In this document: in pieces, positions 9,239 to 21,642 of the stretch | Numbering within the stretch: position 1 is the stretch's first letter | How the letters are laid out: each line of letters starts with the position of its first letter | NCBI GenBank assembly: GCA_020248945.1 | Contig: JADCGQ010000014.1 | Span: 1 to 64,000 of the forward strand | Source of the DNA: Rubrivivax sp. | GTDB lineage: Bacteria; Pseudomonadota; Gammaproteobacteria; Burkholderiales; Burkholderiaceae_C | Length of the DNA stretch: 64,000 nucleotides | Direction: 5' to 3' | Notes under the pieces: generated by a model | Told to the model about the DNA's origin: nothing | Databases searched by the model: none | The model's input: the letters and a program-made list of their open reading frames with translations, nothing else | Made by a program: the position numbers and the translations under genes

Positions 9239-11577
9239 CAGGCCTTCTCCACCGTGAGGGCGCCGAACATCGGGCCGAGGCCCGCCGTGGCCGGGTGGCC
9301 GGCGCTCACGCGCACGGCCGTGGCGGCCAGCGTGGCGTCGTGCTGTGCGGACAGCAGCACCGACGCGCTGCCCTGCCCCACGCGCACCTTGGCGCCGTCG
9401 GCCAGAGCAAGCTGCGTCCACAGCGCCGTGGGCAGGCCAGCCACGGGCTCGCGGGCATCGGCGGTAAGCTGCAGCGACGTCGAGCGGCGAACGATCGCAT
9501 CGGTAGCGTAGATCGGCACGTCGGCGATGCGCTCCAGCGCGGGCGAGGTGGCGGCTGCGGGCAGCGCGATCTCGGCGGCGGCGCGGTTGTCGAGGCGGCT
9601 TGCCAGCTTGGCCGCATCACCCAGCGCCTCGGCCCGCACCGATTCCACGGTTTCGTGCTCGAAGCCTGGCAGGCCCAACAGGTTGCCCAGCACGCGCAGC
9701 AGCTTCCAGCCCGGGCGCGTGTCGGCCAGCGGCTTGACGACGCCATGGAAGGCCTGCACCCGGCCCTCGGCGTTGACGAAGGCGCCGCCGGTCTCGGTGA
9801 ACGGCGCCGTCGGCAGCAGCACGTCGGCGGCTTGCGCGAGCGGGCTGTCGGGGCCGTCGAAGAAGGCCGTCATCGCCACCACCAGGCCCGACTGCGCCAA
9901 GGCCTTCTGCGTGGCGGCGGCGTCGGCGCCGTCGAGATGCGGCTCGGTGTTCAGCAGCAGCAGCGCCTTCATCGGCTGCGTCAGCATCTGCGCGGCGTTC
10001 AGGCCGCCCGGGCCGGGCACGGCACCCACGAGCTGGACGCCGACCGCGTTGCCACCTTCACCGAGGTAGCCGACGCTGGCGCCGGTCTGTGCGGCGATCC
10101 ACTGCACCACGGCCAGCAGCTGCGTGGCCTGCGGGTGCTGCGCGGCAGCGTGGCCCAGCAGCACGGCCTTGTGCTCGCCCGACAGCAGCATGGCGGCCAC
10201 GGCCTGCGCGTGTTCACCCGGATCGGCCGGCAGCGGAGCCGGCACGCCGGCGGCGCGCGCCACGGCGGCGGCCACGTCGGCCAGTTGCTGCAGCCACTGC
10301 GAAGGCGCGGCGGTGAGCGTGGCGGCCACGGGCAAGGCCCAGTCGTCGTGCACGGCGTTCAGGCTCGCGATGCGCGCGCCGCGCTTGGTGGCGTGGCGCA
10401 GGCGGGCGGCGAACAGCGGGTGGTCCTTGCGCAGGAAGCTGCCGACGACGAAGGCGCGGTCCAGCGTCGACAGCGAGGCGATCGAGCGGCCGAGCCAGCG
10501 CGCATGGCCGGCGCCGGCGGCGTTGCCGAAGTCGGCGTGGCGCAGGCGGTGGTCGACGCTCTCGCTGCCCAGGCCGCGCACCAGCTTGGCCAGCAGGTGC
10601 ATTTCTTCGACCGTGGACATCGGATGCGCCAGGGCGCCGATGTGCGAGCTGCCGAACTCGGCCTTCACGCGCTTGAGGCCGTCGGCCACGTAGCCCAGGG
10701 CGGTGGTCCAGTCGACGGCCTGCCATTGGCCGCCTTGCTTGATCATCGGCTGCTTCAGGCGCTGCGGGCTGTTGAGGGCCTCGTAGCTGAAGCGGTCGCG
10801 GTCGGCGATCCAGCACTCGTTGACGTCTTCGTTCTCGAGCGGCACCACGCGCATCACGGTGCCCGACTTCACCTGCACGATGAGGTTGGCGCCGGTGCTG
10901 TCGTGCGGCGAAACCGACTTCCGGCGCGAGAGCTCCCAGGTGCGGGCGCTGTAGCGGAAGGGCTTGCTGGTGAGCGCGCCGACTGGGCAGATGTCGATCA
11001 TGTTGCCCGACAGCTCGGAGTCGATCGTGCGGTCGGTGACGGTCGTGATCTCGCTGTGCTCGCCGCGGTGGATCATGCCCAGCTCCATGGCACCGGCCAC
11101 TTCCTGGCCGAAGCGCACGCAGCGGGTGCAGTGGATGCAGCGCGACATCTCCTGCATGCTGATCAGCGGGCCGACGTCCTTGGTGAGGACGACGCGCTTT
11201 TCTTCCGTGTAGCGGCTGGCACTGCCGCCGTAGCCCACGGCCAGGTCTTGCAGCTGGCACTCGCCGCCCTGGTCGCAGATGGGGCAGTCCAGCGGGTGGT
11301 TGATGAGCAGGAACTCCATCACCGACTGCTGCGCCTTCACGGCCTTGTCGGACTTCGTGCGCACCACCATGCCGTTGGTCGCCGGCGTGGCGCAGGCCGG
11401 CATCGGCTTGGGCATCTTCTCGATGTCGACCAGGCACATGCGGCAGTTGGCCGCGATGGACAGCTTCTTGTGATAGCAGAAGTGCGGCACGTAGATGCCG
11501 GCGGCATCGGCGGCGTGCATGACCACGCTGCCGTCGGGAACCGTGACGGTCTTGCCGTCGATGTGGAGTTCGGCCAT
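9238..11577 (-). CDS. nuoG: NADH-quinone oxidoreductase subunit G
   Basis: A 779-residue peripheral-arm subunit. The N-terminal [2Fe-2S] ferredoxin domain has [16 protein letters not shown] (about 33-48). Next come the His/Cys-ligated cluster region around [15 protein letters not shown] (about 97-111) and a [4Fe-4S] motif [11 protein letters not shown] molybdopterin-oxidoreductase-like domain fills the rest. The ATG at 11577, 2 nt after nuoF, is chosen because it gives the standard start MAELHIDGK; the frame is open 102 codons further upstream across nuoF. Confidence 0.96.
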   Translation of the reverse strand: MAELHIDGKTVTVPDGSVVMHAADAAGIYVPHFCYHKKLSIAANCRMCLVDIEKMPKPMPACATPATNGMVVRTKSDKAVKAQQSVMEFLLINHPLDCPICDQGGECQLQDLAVGYGGSASRYTEEKRVVLTKDVGPLISMQEMSRCIHCTRCVRFGQEVAGAMELGMIHRGEHSEITTVTDRTIDSELSGNMIDICPVGALTSKPFRYSARTWELSRRKSVSPHDSTGANLIVQVKSGTVMRVVPLENEDVNECWIADRDRFSYEALNSPQRLKQPMIKQGGQWQAVDWTTALGYVADGLKRVKAEFGSSHIGALAHPMSTVEEMHLLAKLVRGLGSESVDHRLRHADFGNAAGAGHARWLGRSIASLSTLDRAFVVGSFLRKDHPLFAARLRHATKRGARIASLNAVHDDWALPVAATLTAAPSQWLQQLADVAAAVARAAGVPAPLPADPGEHAQAVAAMLLSGEHKAVLLGHAAAQHPQATQLLAVVQWIAAQTGASVGYLGEGGNAVGVQLVGAVPGPGGLNAAQMLTQPMKALLLLNTEPHLDGADAAATQKALAQSGLVVAMTAFFDGPDSPLAQAADVLLPTAPFTETGGAFVNAEGRVQAFHGVVKPLADTRPGWKLLRVLGNLLGLPGFEHETVESVRAEALGDAAKLASRLDNRAAAEIALPAAATSPALERIADVPIYATDAIVRRSTSLQLTADAREPVAGLPTALWTQLALADGAKVRVGQGSASVLLSAQHDATLAATAVRVSAGHPATAGLGPMFGALTVEKA

Positions 11578-11579
11578 GG

Positions 11580-12928
<1,349 letters not shown>

Positions 12929-12932
<4 letters not shown>

Positions 12933-13420
12933 TGCGGCTGGGCCTTCAGGAAGTCGAGCAGCTCGTCCAGGCGCTGGTTCGTCATGAAGCTGAGCATCTG
13001 GCGGTCGTTGACCAGCATCACCGGCGCGTCGGCGCAGGCGCCCAGGCACTCGCTGGGCTGCACGGTGAACAGGCCGTCGGCGGTGCTGCCGTAGGGCTCG
13101 ACGCCGAGCCGCTTGCAGACGTGCTGCAGGGCCTGCTCGCCGTCACGCAACTGGCACGGCAGGTTGGTGCAGACGTTGAGCTTGAAGCGCCCCACCGGCT
13201 GCTGGTTGTACATGTTGTAGAAGGTCGTCACCTCGTGCACCGCGATGGCGGGCATGCCCAGGTGCGCGGCGATCGCGTCCTCGGCCTCGGTGCTGACGTG
13301 GCCCTGCTCCTGCTGCACGATGGCCAGGCAGGCCATCACGGCGGAGACCTTCTGGTCGGGCGGGTACTTGGCCACTTCGCGATCGAAGCGCCGCTTCGTG
13401 GCTTGAGACAACTGCATCAT
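12929..13420 (-). CDS. nuoE: NADH-quinone oxidoreductase subunit E
   Basis: A 163-residue thioredoxin-fold subunit with the [2Fe-2S] cluster N1a. The four cysteine ligands are in CTNLPC (about 98-103) and ECLGAC (about 135-140). The start ATG at 13420 is part of an ATGATG in which the nuoD stop codon also lies (4-nt overlap), so the second ATG three bases on is equally possible. Confidence 0.96.
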
Positions 13421-14670
13421 CGATCGATCTCGCCAAACACGATGTCCATGGTGCCGATGATGGCCACGGCGTCGGCAATCATGTGGCCGCGCGCCATCTC
13501 GTCGAGTGCGGCCAGGTGCACGAAGCCGGGCGGGCGGATCTTCAGCCGGTAGGGCTTGTTGGCCCCGTCGCTGACGATGTAGATGCCGAACTCGCCCTTG
13601 GGGTGCTCCACCGCCGCGTAGGCCTCGCCCTCGGGCACGTGCATGCCTTCGGTGAAGAGCTTGAAGTGGTGGATCAGCTCTTCCATGTTGGACTTCATGT
13701 CCACACGCGAAGGCGGCGCCACCTTGTGGTTGCCGCTGATCACCGGGCCGGGGTTGGCGCGCAGCCAGTCGATGCACTGCTTGACGATGCGATTGCTCTG
13801 GCGCATCTCTTCGACGCGCACGAGGTAGCGGTCGTAGGTGTCGCCGTTCACGCCCACCGCGACGTCGAAGTCCATGCGGTCGTAGACGTCGTAGGGCTGC
13901 TGCTTGCGCAGATCCCACGCGATGCCGCTGCCGCGCAGCATGGCGCCGGTGAAGCCCAGGTTGAGCGCGCGCTCGGGGCTGACCACGCCCACGCCCACGG
14001 TGCGCTGCTTCCAGATGCGGTTGTCGGTGAGCAGCGTCTCGTAGTCGTCGACGTTCTTCGGGAAGCGCTCGACGAAATCCTCGATGAAGTCGAGCAGGCT
14101 GCCCTGGCGGTTGGCGTTCAGCGCCTTGATCGCCTTCTCGTTCTTGATGCGGCTGACGCGGTACTGCGGCATCGTCTCGGGCAGGTCGCGGTACACGCCG
14201 CCCGGGCGGAAGTAGGCCGCGTGCATGCGCGCGCCGCTCACCGCCTCGTACATGTCGAAGATGTCTTCGCGCTCGCGGAAGCAGTAGATGAGGATGTTCA
14301 TCGCCCCGCAGTCCAGGCCATGGCAGCCCAGCCACAGCAGGTGGTTCAAGAGCCGCGTGAGCTCGGCGTACATGACGCGGATGTACTGCGCGCGCTCGGG
14401 CACCTCGATGCCGACGAGCTTTTCGATGGCCAGGCAGTAGGCGTGCTCGTTGGCCATCATCGACACGTAGTCGAGGCGGTCCATGTACGGCAGGCTCTGG
14501 ATGTAGGTCTTGCTCTCGGCCAGCTTCTCGGTGGCGCGGTGCAGCAGGCCGATGTGCGGGTCGGCGCGCTGGATGACCTCGCCGTCGAGTTCGAGCACCA
14601 GGCGCAGCACGCCGTGCGCCGCCGGGTGCTGGGGCCCGAAGTTCAGGGTGTAGTTCTTGATCTCGGCCAT
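13417..14670 (-). CDS. nuoD: NADH-quinone oxidoreductase subunit D
   Basis: A 417-residue 49-kDa-type subunit related to the hydrogenase large subunit; with NuoB it forms the quinone-reducing site. The N-terminal [20 protein letters not shown] (about 10-29) contains the conserved His pair next to the quinone head-group. Separate nuoC and nuoD genes are seen, not the enterobacterial nuoCD fusion. It starts 3 nt after nuoC. Confidence 0.97.
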   Translation of the reverse strand: MAEIKNYTLNFGPQHPAAHGVLRLVLELDGEVIQRADPHIGLLHRATEKLAESKTYIQSLPYMDRLDYVSMMANEHAYCLAIEKLVGIEVPERAQYIRVMYAELTRLLNHLLWLGCHGLDCGAMNILIYCFREREDIFDMYEAVSGARMHAAYFRPGGVYRDLPETMPQYRVSRIKNEKAIKALNANRQGSLLDFIEDFVERFPKNVDDYETLLTDNRIWKQRTVGVGVVSPERALNLGFTGAMLRGSGIAWDLRKQQPYDVYDRMDFDVAVGVNGDTYDRYLVRVEEMRQSNRIVKQCIDWLRANPGPVISGNHKVAPPSRVDMKSNMEELIHHFKLFTEGMHVPEGEAYAAVEHPKGEFGIYIVSDGANKPYRLKIRPPGFVHLAALDEMARGHMIADAVAIIGTMDIVFGEIDR

Positions 14671-14673
14671 GGC

Positions 14674-15273
14674 TCAGTGGAGTCCGCCGTAGTTGTCTTC
14701 ACGCACGACGCGCGGCACGTTCTCGCGCGGCTCGATGGTCACCGGCTGGTAGATCACGCGCTTGGTCTCGGCGTCGTAGCGCATCTCGACGTGGCCCGAG
14801 ACGGGGAAGTCCTTGCGCATCGGGTGCCCGATGAAGCCGTAGTCGGTGAGGATGCGACGCAGGTCTTCGTGGCCTTCGAAGAGGATGCCGAAGAGGTCGA
14901 AGGCCTCGCGCTCGAACCAGTTGGCCGAGTTCCAGACCTCGTTGATGGAGGGCACTGCGGGCAGGTCGTCGTCGGGGCAGTTCACGTGCACGCGCAGCCG
15001 CCAGTTGTGGCTGACGGACAGCAGATGCGACACCACCGTGAAACGCGGGCCTTCGGTGCCCTCGTTGCGGTAGTCGGACCAGTCGACGCCGGCCAGATCG
15101 ATGAGCTGCTCGAAGCGCAGCGCGGGGTCGTCGCGAAGGCGCTGGCCAATCTCGGGCCAGCGTGCGGCCGCCACCGTGATGGTGATCTCGCCGCGGTCGC
15201 GCTTGAGCGAGACGATGGCGTCGCCGAGGGTGGCGCTCAGGGTCTCTTGCAGCTTGTCGAGCTTCTGGGTCAT
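14674..15273 (-). CDS. nuoC: NADH-quinone oxidoreductase subunit C
   Basis: A 199-residue 30-kDa-type peripheral-arm subunit. The family signature is visible as [20 protein letters not shown] followed by [19 protein letters not shown] (about 116-155). The ATG at 15273 gives the usual N-terminal domain; the frame continues upstream through nuoB but that part is not homologous. It lies 32 nt after nuoB. Confidence 0.96.
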   Translation of the reverse strand: MTQKLDKLQETLSATLGDAIVSLKRDRGEITITVAAARWPEIGQRLRDDPALRFEQLIDLAGVDWSDYRNEGTEGPRFTVVSHLLSVSHNWRLRVHVNCPDDDLPAVPSINEVWNSANWFEREAFDLFGILFEGHEDLRRILTDYGFIGHPMRKDFPVSGHVEMRYDAETKRVIYQPVTIEPRENVPRVVREDNYGGLH

Positions 15274-15305
15274 GGGGTACTTCAGGCCGCGAGGGTGGTG
15301 CGCCG

Positions 15306-15782
15306 TCAGCGCGCGATGGTGTTCTCGCGCCGGATCTTGGCCTGCAGCTGCAGGATGCCGTAGAGCAGCGCCTCGGCCGTGGGCGGGCAGCCCGGCACGT
15401 ACACATCGACCGGAACGATGCGGTCGCAGCCGCGCACGACGCTGTAGCTGTAGTGGTAGTAGCCGCCGCCGTTGGCGCAGGAGCCCATGCTCAGCACCCA
15501 GCGCGGTTCGGCCATCTGGTCGTAGACCTTGCGCAGCGCCGGCGCCATCTTGTTGCACAGCGTGCCGGCGACGATCATCAGGTCGCTCTGGCGCGGGCTC
15601 GGGCGGAACAGCATGCCGAAACGGTCGATGTCGTAGCGCGCGGCGCCGGCGTGCATCATCTCCACGGCACAGCAGGCCAGGCCGAAGGTCATGGGCCACA
15701 GCGAACCGGTCTTGGACCAGTTGATGAGCGTGTCCACGCTCGTCGTGACGAAGCCTTCCTTGAGAACGCCTTCAATACCCAT
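15306..15782 (-). CDS. nuoB: NADH-quinone oxidoreductase subunit B
   Basis: A 158-residue subunit carrying cluster N2, the last electron donor to quinone. The tandem cysteines CC in [12 protein letters not shown] (about 35-46), then [11 protein letters not shown] and YVPGCPP, give the four ligands. Length and order are standard. It starts 6 nt after nuoA. Confidence 0.97.
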   Translation of the reverse strand: MGIEGVLKEGFVTTSVDTLINWSKTGSLWPMTFGLACCAVEMMHAGAARYDIDRFGMLFRPSPRQSDLMIVAGTLCNKMAPALRKVYDQMAEPRWVLSMGSCANGGGYYHYSYSVVRGCDRIVPVDVYVPGCPPTAEALLYGILQLQAKIRRENTIAR

Positions 15783-15788
15783 GCTTCA

Positions 15789-16148
15789 TCACTCCCAGTC
15801 GAGCGCGCCCTTTTTCCACTCGTAAATGAAACCGACCACGAGGATGGACAGGAAGACCATCATGGCCCAGAAGCCTGACGCGCCGATTTCGTGCAGCGAC
15901 ACCGCCCACGGAAACAGGAACGCGATCTCGAGGTCGAACAGGATGAAGAGGATGGCCACGAGGTAGTAGCGCACGTCGAACTTCATGCGCGCGTCTTCGA
16001 ACGCCTCGAAGCCGCACTCGTAGGGGCTGTTCTTGGCCGCGTCGGGCCGGTTGGGGCCGAAGATGAAGCCCAGCACCTGAGGCACGACACCGACGGCCAC
16101 ACCCACCAGGATGAACAGGATCACGGGCAGGTAGGCTTGCAGGTCCAT
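15789..16148 (-). CDS. nuoA: NADH-quinone oxidoreductase subunit A
   Basis: A 119-residue three-helix membrane subunit, first gene of the 14-gene complex I operon. The family loop ends in [20 protein letters not shown] (about 43-62). No convincing promoter sits in the 38 nt between this gene and the upstream hairpin at 16187-16250, so transcription probably arrives from a promoter upstream of that hairpin or from the tRNA/secG side. Confidence 0.97.
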   Translation of the reverse strand: MDLQAYLPVILFILVGVAVGVVPQVLGFIFGPNRPDAAKNSPYECGFEAFEDARMKFDVRYYLVAILFILFDLEIAFLFPWAVSLHEIGASGFWAMMVFLSILVVGFIYEWKKGALDWE

Positions 16149-16186
16149 CGCGTTGTCAGTTCCGGTTCAGCTGATGTTCGGACGTG

Positions 16187-16250
16187 AAAAAGCGCGCCTG
16201 CCTGTCGGCCCCCTTGACGACTGCGAGAGGCTCAAGGCGCGGGGCGCGCT
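16187..16250 (-). terminator. Branched terminator-like hairpin before nuoA
   Basis: On the minus strand an 8-bp perfect outer stem (16243-16250 with 16191-16198, AGCGCGCC/GGCGCGCT) encloses an inner 6-bp stem (CCTTGA/TCAAGG, 16212-16217 with 16232-16237). It is followed by a run of T (complement of 16187-16190). It could end the secG/tRNA-Leu transcript, or act as an attenuator in the nuo leader, because little room for a new promoter remains before nuoA. Confidence 0.5.
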
Positions 16251-16301
16251 GTCGATGCAAATGCGAGAAAAACGAAGCTCGAACGAACCAGATGAAGGAC
16301 T

Positions 16302-16386
16302 TGGTGCCGACGGCGAGACTCGAACTCGCACAGCTTTCGCCACTACCCCCTCAAGATAGCGTGTCTACCAATTTCACCACGTCGGC
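16302..16386 (-). tRNA. tRNA-Leu (anticodon GAG)
   Basis: The minus strand folds as a class II tRNA: acceptor GCCGACG pairs with CGTCGGC, the D-arm is GTGGTGAAATTGGTAGACAC, the anticodon arm is CTATC-TTGAGGG-GGTAG, a variable arm follows, and the T-arm is GCGAGTTCGAGTCTCGC. CCA is encoded. The anticodon GAG reads CUC/CUU leucine codons. It sits between secG and nuoA, as leucine tRNA genes next to secG do in other proteobacteria. Confidence 0.95.
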
Positions 16387-16522
16387 ACGGTGCCCTTTTC
16401 AGGTCCGTTCAGCGCTTGCTTTCTTCGTCTAACCTGCCCGGCTTGCGTGAGGAACTTGCTCACCGGACAGCCTCGCATTCTAGCCACAAAACAAGGGGTT
16501 TCCCCTCTGCGGCGCGCTCACT

Positions 16523-16924
16523 TCAGCGCGATGCCGCCGGGCCTGCCGGCGCTGCCGGAATCTGCCCCGGCGCGGGCGCTGCGGGCAGCGTCGGCGCAGC
16601 CGGGATCGCCCCGACGCCAGGCGCACTGGCTGCAGGCAGCGGCGCGTCGAGCACGCTGGCACCGGGCTTGGACCGCGTGACGTTGCCGGTGGAGCTGAGG
16701 TAGGTGATGGCCAGCGTGCACAGGAAGAACACGGTGGCGCAGGCAGCGGTGGAGCGCGACAGGAAGTTGGCGCTGCCGGTGGCGCCGAACAGGCTGCCCG
16801 AGGCACCACTGCCGAACGAGGCGCCCATGTCAGCCCCCTTGCCGTGCTGCACCAGCACGAGGCCGATCATCACGATCGCCGAGATCAGCTGCACGGCCAG
16901 CAGCAAGGTCAACCAGATTTGCAT
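16523..16924 (-). CDS. secG: Preprotein translocase subunit SecG
   Basis: A 133-residue small subunit of the SecYEG protein-export channel. Two hydrophobic helices (about 3-22 and 53-75) flank the conserved loop HGKGADMGASFGSGASGSLF (about 27-46). The C-terminal third is an Ala/Pro-rich low-complexity tail, common in betaproteobacterial SecG. It starts 44 nt downstream of tpiA and leads into the tRNA-Leu gene. Confidence 0.95.
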   Translation of the reverse strand: MQIWLTLLLAVQLISAIVMIGLVLVQHGKGADMGASFGSGASGSLFGATGSANFLSRSTAACATVFFLCTLAITYLSSTGNVTRSKPGASVLDAPLPAASAPGVGAIPAAPTLPAAPAPGQIPAAPAGPAASR

Positions 16925-16968
16925 GATGAGATCGAAGGTCCAGTGAGTGGGTTTGGGCGGCGCGGCGG

Positions 16969-17715
<747 letters not shown>

Positions 17716-17719
17716 GGCG

Positions 17720-18718
17720 TCAGCCCCAGTTGAGAACGATCTTGCCGACATGCGTGCTCGACTCCATCAGCGCATGCGCCTCGGCGGCTGCCGTGGGCTC
17801 GGCCGCCTGGAACACGCGGTGGATCACCGGGCGCACCCGGCCGGCTTCGAGCCAGGGCCACACACGTTCGCGCAGCTCGCGGGCGATGGCGGTCTTGTAG
17901 GCCACGCTGCGCGGGCGCAGCGTCGAGCCGGTGATGGTGAGCCGCTTGCGCAGCACGAGGCCGGCGTCGAAAGCGCCGCTGTTACCACCTTGGGTGGCGA
18001 TGATCGCCAGGCGGCCGTCGTCGGCCATGCACTGCAGCTCGCGCAGCACGTAGTCGCCAGCCACCATGTCGAGCACCACGTCGGCGCCGCGGCCGGCCGT
18101 GACGCGGCGGGTTTCTTCGGCGAAGTCCTGCGTGCGGTAGTTGATGCCGTGGTCGGCACCCAGCGCCACGCAGGCCGCGACCTTCTCGTCGCTGCCCGCC
18201 GTGACGATGACGCGCGCGCCCTGCGCCTTGGCCAGCTGGATGGCGGTGACGCCGATGCCGCTGGAGCCGCCCTGCACGAGCAGCGTCTCGCCGGCGGCCA
18301 GCCGCGCGATCTGGAACACGTTCTGCCAGACGGTGAAGAAGGTCTCCGGCAGGCTGGCCGCCTCGACCATCGACAGGCCCTTCGGTAACGGCAGGCACTG
18401 GCCAGCCGGCGCCACGCAGAACTCGGCGTAGCCCCGACCAGCCACCAGCGCGCACACCGGGTCACCGATGCGCAGGCCGGCCACGGCCAGGTCTTCGGGC
18501 GCGCCGGCCACCACGGTGCCGGCGATCTCGAGGCCCGGCAAGTCGCTCACGCCGGGTGGCATCGGGTACAGGCCCTTGCGCTGCAGCACGTCGGGGCGGT
18601 TCACGCCGCTGGCCTGCACCGCGATCAGCAGTTCACCCGGGCGTGGCTCGGGCTGCGGCCTTTCGCAAGGCCGCAGCACCTCGGGGCCGCCGGGGGCACT
18701 GATCTCGATCGCGCGCAT
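17720..18718 (-). CDS. NAD(P)H quinone oxidoreductase (PIG3-like, zinc-independent MDR family)
   Basis: A 332-residue medium-chain dehydrogenase/reductase, probably reducing quinones or enones with NADPH. The Rossmann motif [19 protein letters not shown] is near 145-163, and the N-terminal GroES-like domain lacks structural zinc cysteines, as in the TP53I3/PIG3 group. The ATG at 18718 (MRAIEIS) matches family starts. A GTG at 18736 overlapping the pnp stop (GTGA) would add 6 residues. It sits between pnp and tpiA in one direction. Confidence 0.9.
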   Translation of the reverse strand: MRAIEISAPGGPEVLRPCERPQPEPRPGELLIAVQASGVNRPDVLQRKGLYPMPPGVSDLPGLEIAGTVVAGAPEDLAVAGLRIGDPVCALVAGRGYAEFCVAPAGQCLPLPKGLSMVEAASLPETFFTVWQNVFQIARLAAGETLLVQGGSSGIGVTAIQLAKAQGARVIVTAGSDEKVAACVALGADHGINYRTQDFAEETRRVTAGRGADVVLDMVAGDYVLRELQCMADDGRLAIIATQGGNSGAFDAGLVLRKRLTITGSTLRPRSVAYKTAIARELRERVWPWLEAGRVRPVIHRVFQAAEPTAAAEAHALMESSTHVGKIVLNWG

Positions 18719-18732
18719 GCCAGCCCGTTCGC

Positions 18733-21033
18733 TCACTCGGTGGGCTTGGGGGCGTCGGCTGCCGGGGCAGCGGCTTCAGGAGCGGCATCGCTGCCGCCGC
18801 CTTCGGCCGGGGCCGCATCGCGGCGCGGGCGGTCGTCACGGTCGCTGCGCTCGCGGCGCGGGCGGTCGTCACGGTCGCGGCGCGGCGGGCGGTCGCCCCG
18901 GTCGCCACGCGGCTCGAAGCGCTCTTCCGGCATGCCTTCCGGCCGCTCGAGCAGCGCCTTCATGCTGAGCTTGATGCGGCCCTTCTCGTCGGTCTCGAGC
19001 ACCTTGACCTGCACGACCTGGCCTTCCTTGAGGAAGTCCTCGACCTTCTCGACGCGCTGGTGCGCGATCTGGCTGATGTGCAGCAGGCCGTCCTTGCCGG
19101 GCAGGATGTTGACGAGCGCGCCGAAGTCCAGGATCTTGGTGACCGCGCCTTCGTAGACCTTGCCCACTTCGGCCTCGGCCGTGATCTCGGCGATGCGCTT
19201 CTTCGCGTACTCGGCCTTGTCGGCTTCGGTGCTGGCGATGGTGATCGTGCCGTCTTCGCCGATGTCGATCGTGCAGCCGGTCTCTTCGGTCAGCGCGCGG
19301 ATGGTGGCGCCGCCCTTGCCGATGATGTCGCGGATCTTCTCCGGGTTGATCTTCATCGTGTACAGGCGCGGGGCGAACTTGCTCACCTCTTCCTTGGCGC
19401 CGCCCACCGACTCGACCATCTTGCCGAGGATGTGCAGACGCGCTTCCTTGGCCTGCGCCAGCGCCACCTGCATGATCTCCTTGGTGATGCCCTGGATCTT
19501 GATGTCCATCTGCAGCGCGGTGATGCCACCTTGCGTGCCGGCCACCTTGAAGTCCATGTCGCCGAGGTGATCCTCGTCACCCAGGATGTCGGTCAGCACC
19601 GCGAAGCGGTTGCCTTCCTTGATCAGGCCCATGGCGATGCCGGCCACGTGCGCCTTCAGCGGCACGCCGGCGTCGAGCATGCTCAGGCAGCCGCCGCAGA
19701 CCGAGGCCATCGACGAGGAGCCGTTGCTCTCGGTGATCTCGCTCACCACGCGCAGCGTGTACGGGAAGTCTTCCTTGCTCGGCAGCACCGCCATCAGCGC
19801 GCGCTTGGCCAGGCGGCCGTGGCCGATTTCGCGGCGCTTCGGGCTGCCCACGCGGCCGGTTTCGCCGGTGGCGAACGGGGGCATGTTGTAGTGCAGCATG
19901 AAGCGGTCTTCGAAGTCGCCGGCCAGCGCGTCGATGCGCTGCGCGTCGCGCTCGGTGCCCAGCGTGGCGGCCACGAGGGCCTGCGTTTCACCGCGGGTGA
20001 AGAGCGCAGAGCCGTGGGTGCGCGGCAGCACGCTGGTGCGGATCTCGATCTGACGCACGGTGCGCGTGTCGCGGCCGTCGATGCGCGGCTCGCCGGCCAG
20101 GATCTGGCCGCGCACGATGGCGCTTTCGATGTTGAACAGCAGACCCTCGACCTCGACCTTGTCGAACTCGATGCCTTCGGCCTTGAGCGCGGCGAACACG
20201 CTGCTCGTCACTTCACGGCAGGCCTGGGTGCGGGCCTGCTTGCTGCGGATCTGGTAGGCGGCGCGCAGCGGGCCTTCGGCCAGCTCGCTGACCTTGGCGA
20301 TGAAGGGCTCGTTCTTGGCCGGGGCCTGCCATTGCCACTCGGGCTTGCCGGCGTCGCGCACCAGCTCGTTGATGGCGGCAATCGCGATCTTGCCCTGGTC
20401 GTGGCCGTAGACCACGGCGCCCAGCAGCACTTCTTCGCTCAGCTGGTCGGCTTCGCTCTCCACCATCAGCACGGCGGCTTCGGTGCCGGCGACGACGAGG
20501 TCCATCTTGCTGTCGGCCAGTTGCGTCTGGCCCGGGTTCAGCACGTACTCGCCGTTGATGTAGCCCACGCGCGCGGCGCCGATCGGGCCGTTGAACGGGA
20601 TGCCACTGATCGCCAGCGCGGCGCTGGTGCCGATCATCGCGGCGATGTCGGCCTGCACCTCGGGGTTCAGGCTCAGCACGTGCACGACGACCTGCACCTC
20701 GTTGAAGAAGCCGTCCGGGAACAGCGGGCGGATCGGGCGGTCGATCAGGCGGCTGGTGAGTGTTTCCAGCTCGCTCGGGCGGCCTTCACGCTTGAAGAAG
20801 CTGCCGGGGATCTTGCCGGCGGCGTACGTCTTCTCGATGTAGTCCACGGTGAGCGGGAAGAAGTCCTGCCCGGCCTTGGCATCGGTCTTGGCCACCACGG
20901 TGGCCAGCACCACGGTGTCTTCCATGCTGACCATCACGGCGCCCGTGCTCTGACGCGCGATCTCGCCGGTTTCCAGCGTGACGGTGTGCTGGCCCCACTG
21001 GAACGTCTTGGTGACCTTGTTGAACATGCTCAT
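18733..21033 (-). CDS. pnp: Polyribonucleotide nucleotidyltransferase (PNPase)
   Basis: A 766-residue 3'-5' phosphorolytic exoribonuclease of the RNA degradosome. Two RNase PH domains span about 1-540, then come a KH domain with [20 protein letters not shown] and an S1 domain with [20 protein letters not shown]. The last about 70 residues are an Arg/Asp repeat tail ([19 protein letters not shown]) followed by Ala/Pro-rich sequence; it makes the protein about 55 residues longer than the E. coli enzyme and may bind RNA. It follows rpsO, the classic order, with a hairpin between. Confidence 0.97.
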   Translation of the reverse strand: MSMFNKVTKTFQWGQHTVTLETGEIARQSTGAVMVSMEDTVVLATVVAKTDAKAGQDFFPLTVDYIEKTYAAGKIPGSFFKREGRPSELETLTSRLIDRPIRPLFPDGFFNEVQVVVHVLSLNPEVQADIAAMIGTSAALAISGIPFNGPIGAARVGYINGEYVLNPGQTQLADSKMDLVVAGTEAAVLMVESEADQLSEEVLLGAVVYGHDQGKIAIAAINELVRDAGKPEWQWQAPAKNEPFIAKVSELAEGPLRAAYQIRSKQARTQACREVTSSVFAALKAEGIEFDKVEVEGLLFNIESAIVRGQILAGEPRIDGRDTRTVRQIEIRTSVLPRTHGSALFTRGETQALVAATLGTERDAQRIDALAGDFEDRFMLHYNMPPFATGETGRVGSPKRREIGHGRLAKRALMAVLPSKEDFPYTLRVVSEITESNGSSSMASVCGGCLSMLDAGVPLKAHVAGIAMGLIKEGNRFAVLTDILGDEDHLGDMDFKVAGTQGGITALQMDIKIQGITKEIMQVALAQAKEARLHILGKMVESVGGAKEEVSKFAPRLYTMKINPEKIRDIIGKGGATIRALTEETGCTIDIGEDGTITIASTEADKAEYAKKRIAEITAEAEVGKVYEGAVTKILDFGALVNILPGKDGLLHISQIAHQRVEKVEDFLKEGQVVQVKVLETDEKGRIKLSMKALLERPEGMPEERFEPRGDRGDRPPRRDRDDRPRRERSDRDDRPRRDAAPAEGGGSDAAPEAAAPAADAPKPTE

Positions 21034-21153
21034 GCGATGTCTTCCTCAGGTGATTTGGGCAGCGCAATGCCATTCCAGCGAAACCCGGCGTCGGTGGACA
21101 CGGGATGCCTTTGGAATGACACAGCTCTTGCGGCCCGGTGGTGGGAAACGGCG

Positions 21154-21183
21154 CCGGGGTTGCCGACACACGGCAGCCCCCGG
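21154..21183 (-). terminator. Strong hairpin between rpsO and pnp
   Basis: The 30-nt sequence forms a stem of 12 pairs with one bulge around a 5-nt loop (CCGGGGGCTGCCG with CGGCAACCCCGG on the minus strand). It begins 8 nt after the rpsO stop. The following bases hold only a short T run, so it is a weak terminator. By analogy with rpsO-pnp in E. coli it may be a partial terminator or a processing site in PNPase autoregulation; the latter is inference. Confidence 0.5.
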
Positions 21184-21191
21184 CGGGAGAC

Positions 21192-21461
21192 TTACTTGCG
21201 CAGACCGAGCTTGGTGATCAGCGCGGTGTAGCGGTCGGCGTCGCGGTCCTTCAGGTAGGCCAGCAGACGCTTGCGCGCGTTGACCATCTTCAGCAGGCCG
21301 CGGCGGCCGTGGTGGTCTTTCAGGTGCTGCTTGAAGTGCGGCGTGAGCTCGTTGATGCGCGCGGTGAGCAGCGCAACTTGCACTTCGGGGCTGCCGGTGT
21401 CGGCCGCGCCACGGGCGTGGCTCTTGACGATGTCGGCGGTGGCGGTGGTGGTCAGGGGCAT
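21192..21461 (-). CDS. rpsO: 30S ribosomal protein S15
   Basis: An 89-residue primary 16S rRNA-binding protein, exactly the family length. The conserved [20 protein letters not shown] (about 21-40) and [21 protein letters not shown] are intact. The ATG at 21461 gives the normal [10 protein letters not shown] start. A long untranslated leader of about 170 nt precedes it if the promoter at 21637-21642 is used, which leaves room for S15 autoregulation. Confidence 0.97.
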   Translation of the reverse strand: MPLTTTATADIVKSHARGAADTGSPEVQVALLTARINELTPHFKQHLKDHHGRRGLLKMVNARKRLLAYLKDRDADRYTALITKLGLRK

Positions 21462-21636
21462 CTCGATTTCCAGTGTGATGCCGGAAACCGCCCCAGGCAG
21501 GCGCCCGTCGTTCTCCGAAGAGTTGAGGGCCTTGCTGCCGAGAGAGGTTTCCGAGGGTTTACTTGCGAACGCCAGTGAAACCGACCGGCGCCGTGCTCTC
21601 CCCGGCGCAGGCAAGCCCGCAGCCGGAAAGCCCGCG

Positions 21637-21642
21637 ATTATG
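21637..21642 (-). promoter_or_regulatory. -10 box of rpsO with downstream initiation element
   Basis: On the minus strand CATAAT is followed by CGCGGGCTTTCCGG. The same 15 nt ATAATCGCGGGCTTT occurs in front of rpsU at 42180-42194. No good -35 is visible, and the box touches the end of the aminotransferase gene. The shared sequence suggests a ribosomal-protein promoter class. Confidence 0.55.

Noticed and set aside
17716..17751. Longer start for tpiA (12 extra residues)
   Set aside because: The extension overlaps the quinone oxidoreductase gene and is not homologous; the ATG at 17715 gives the family N-terminus.
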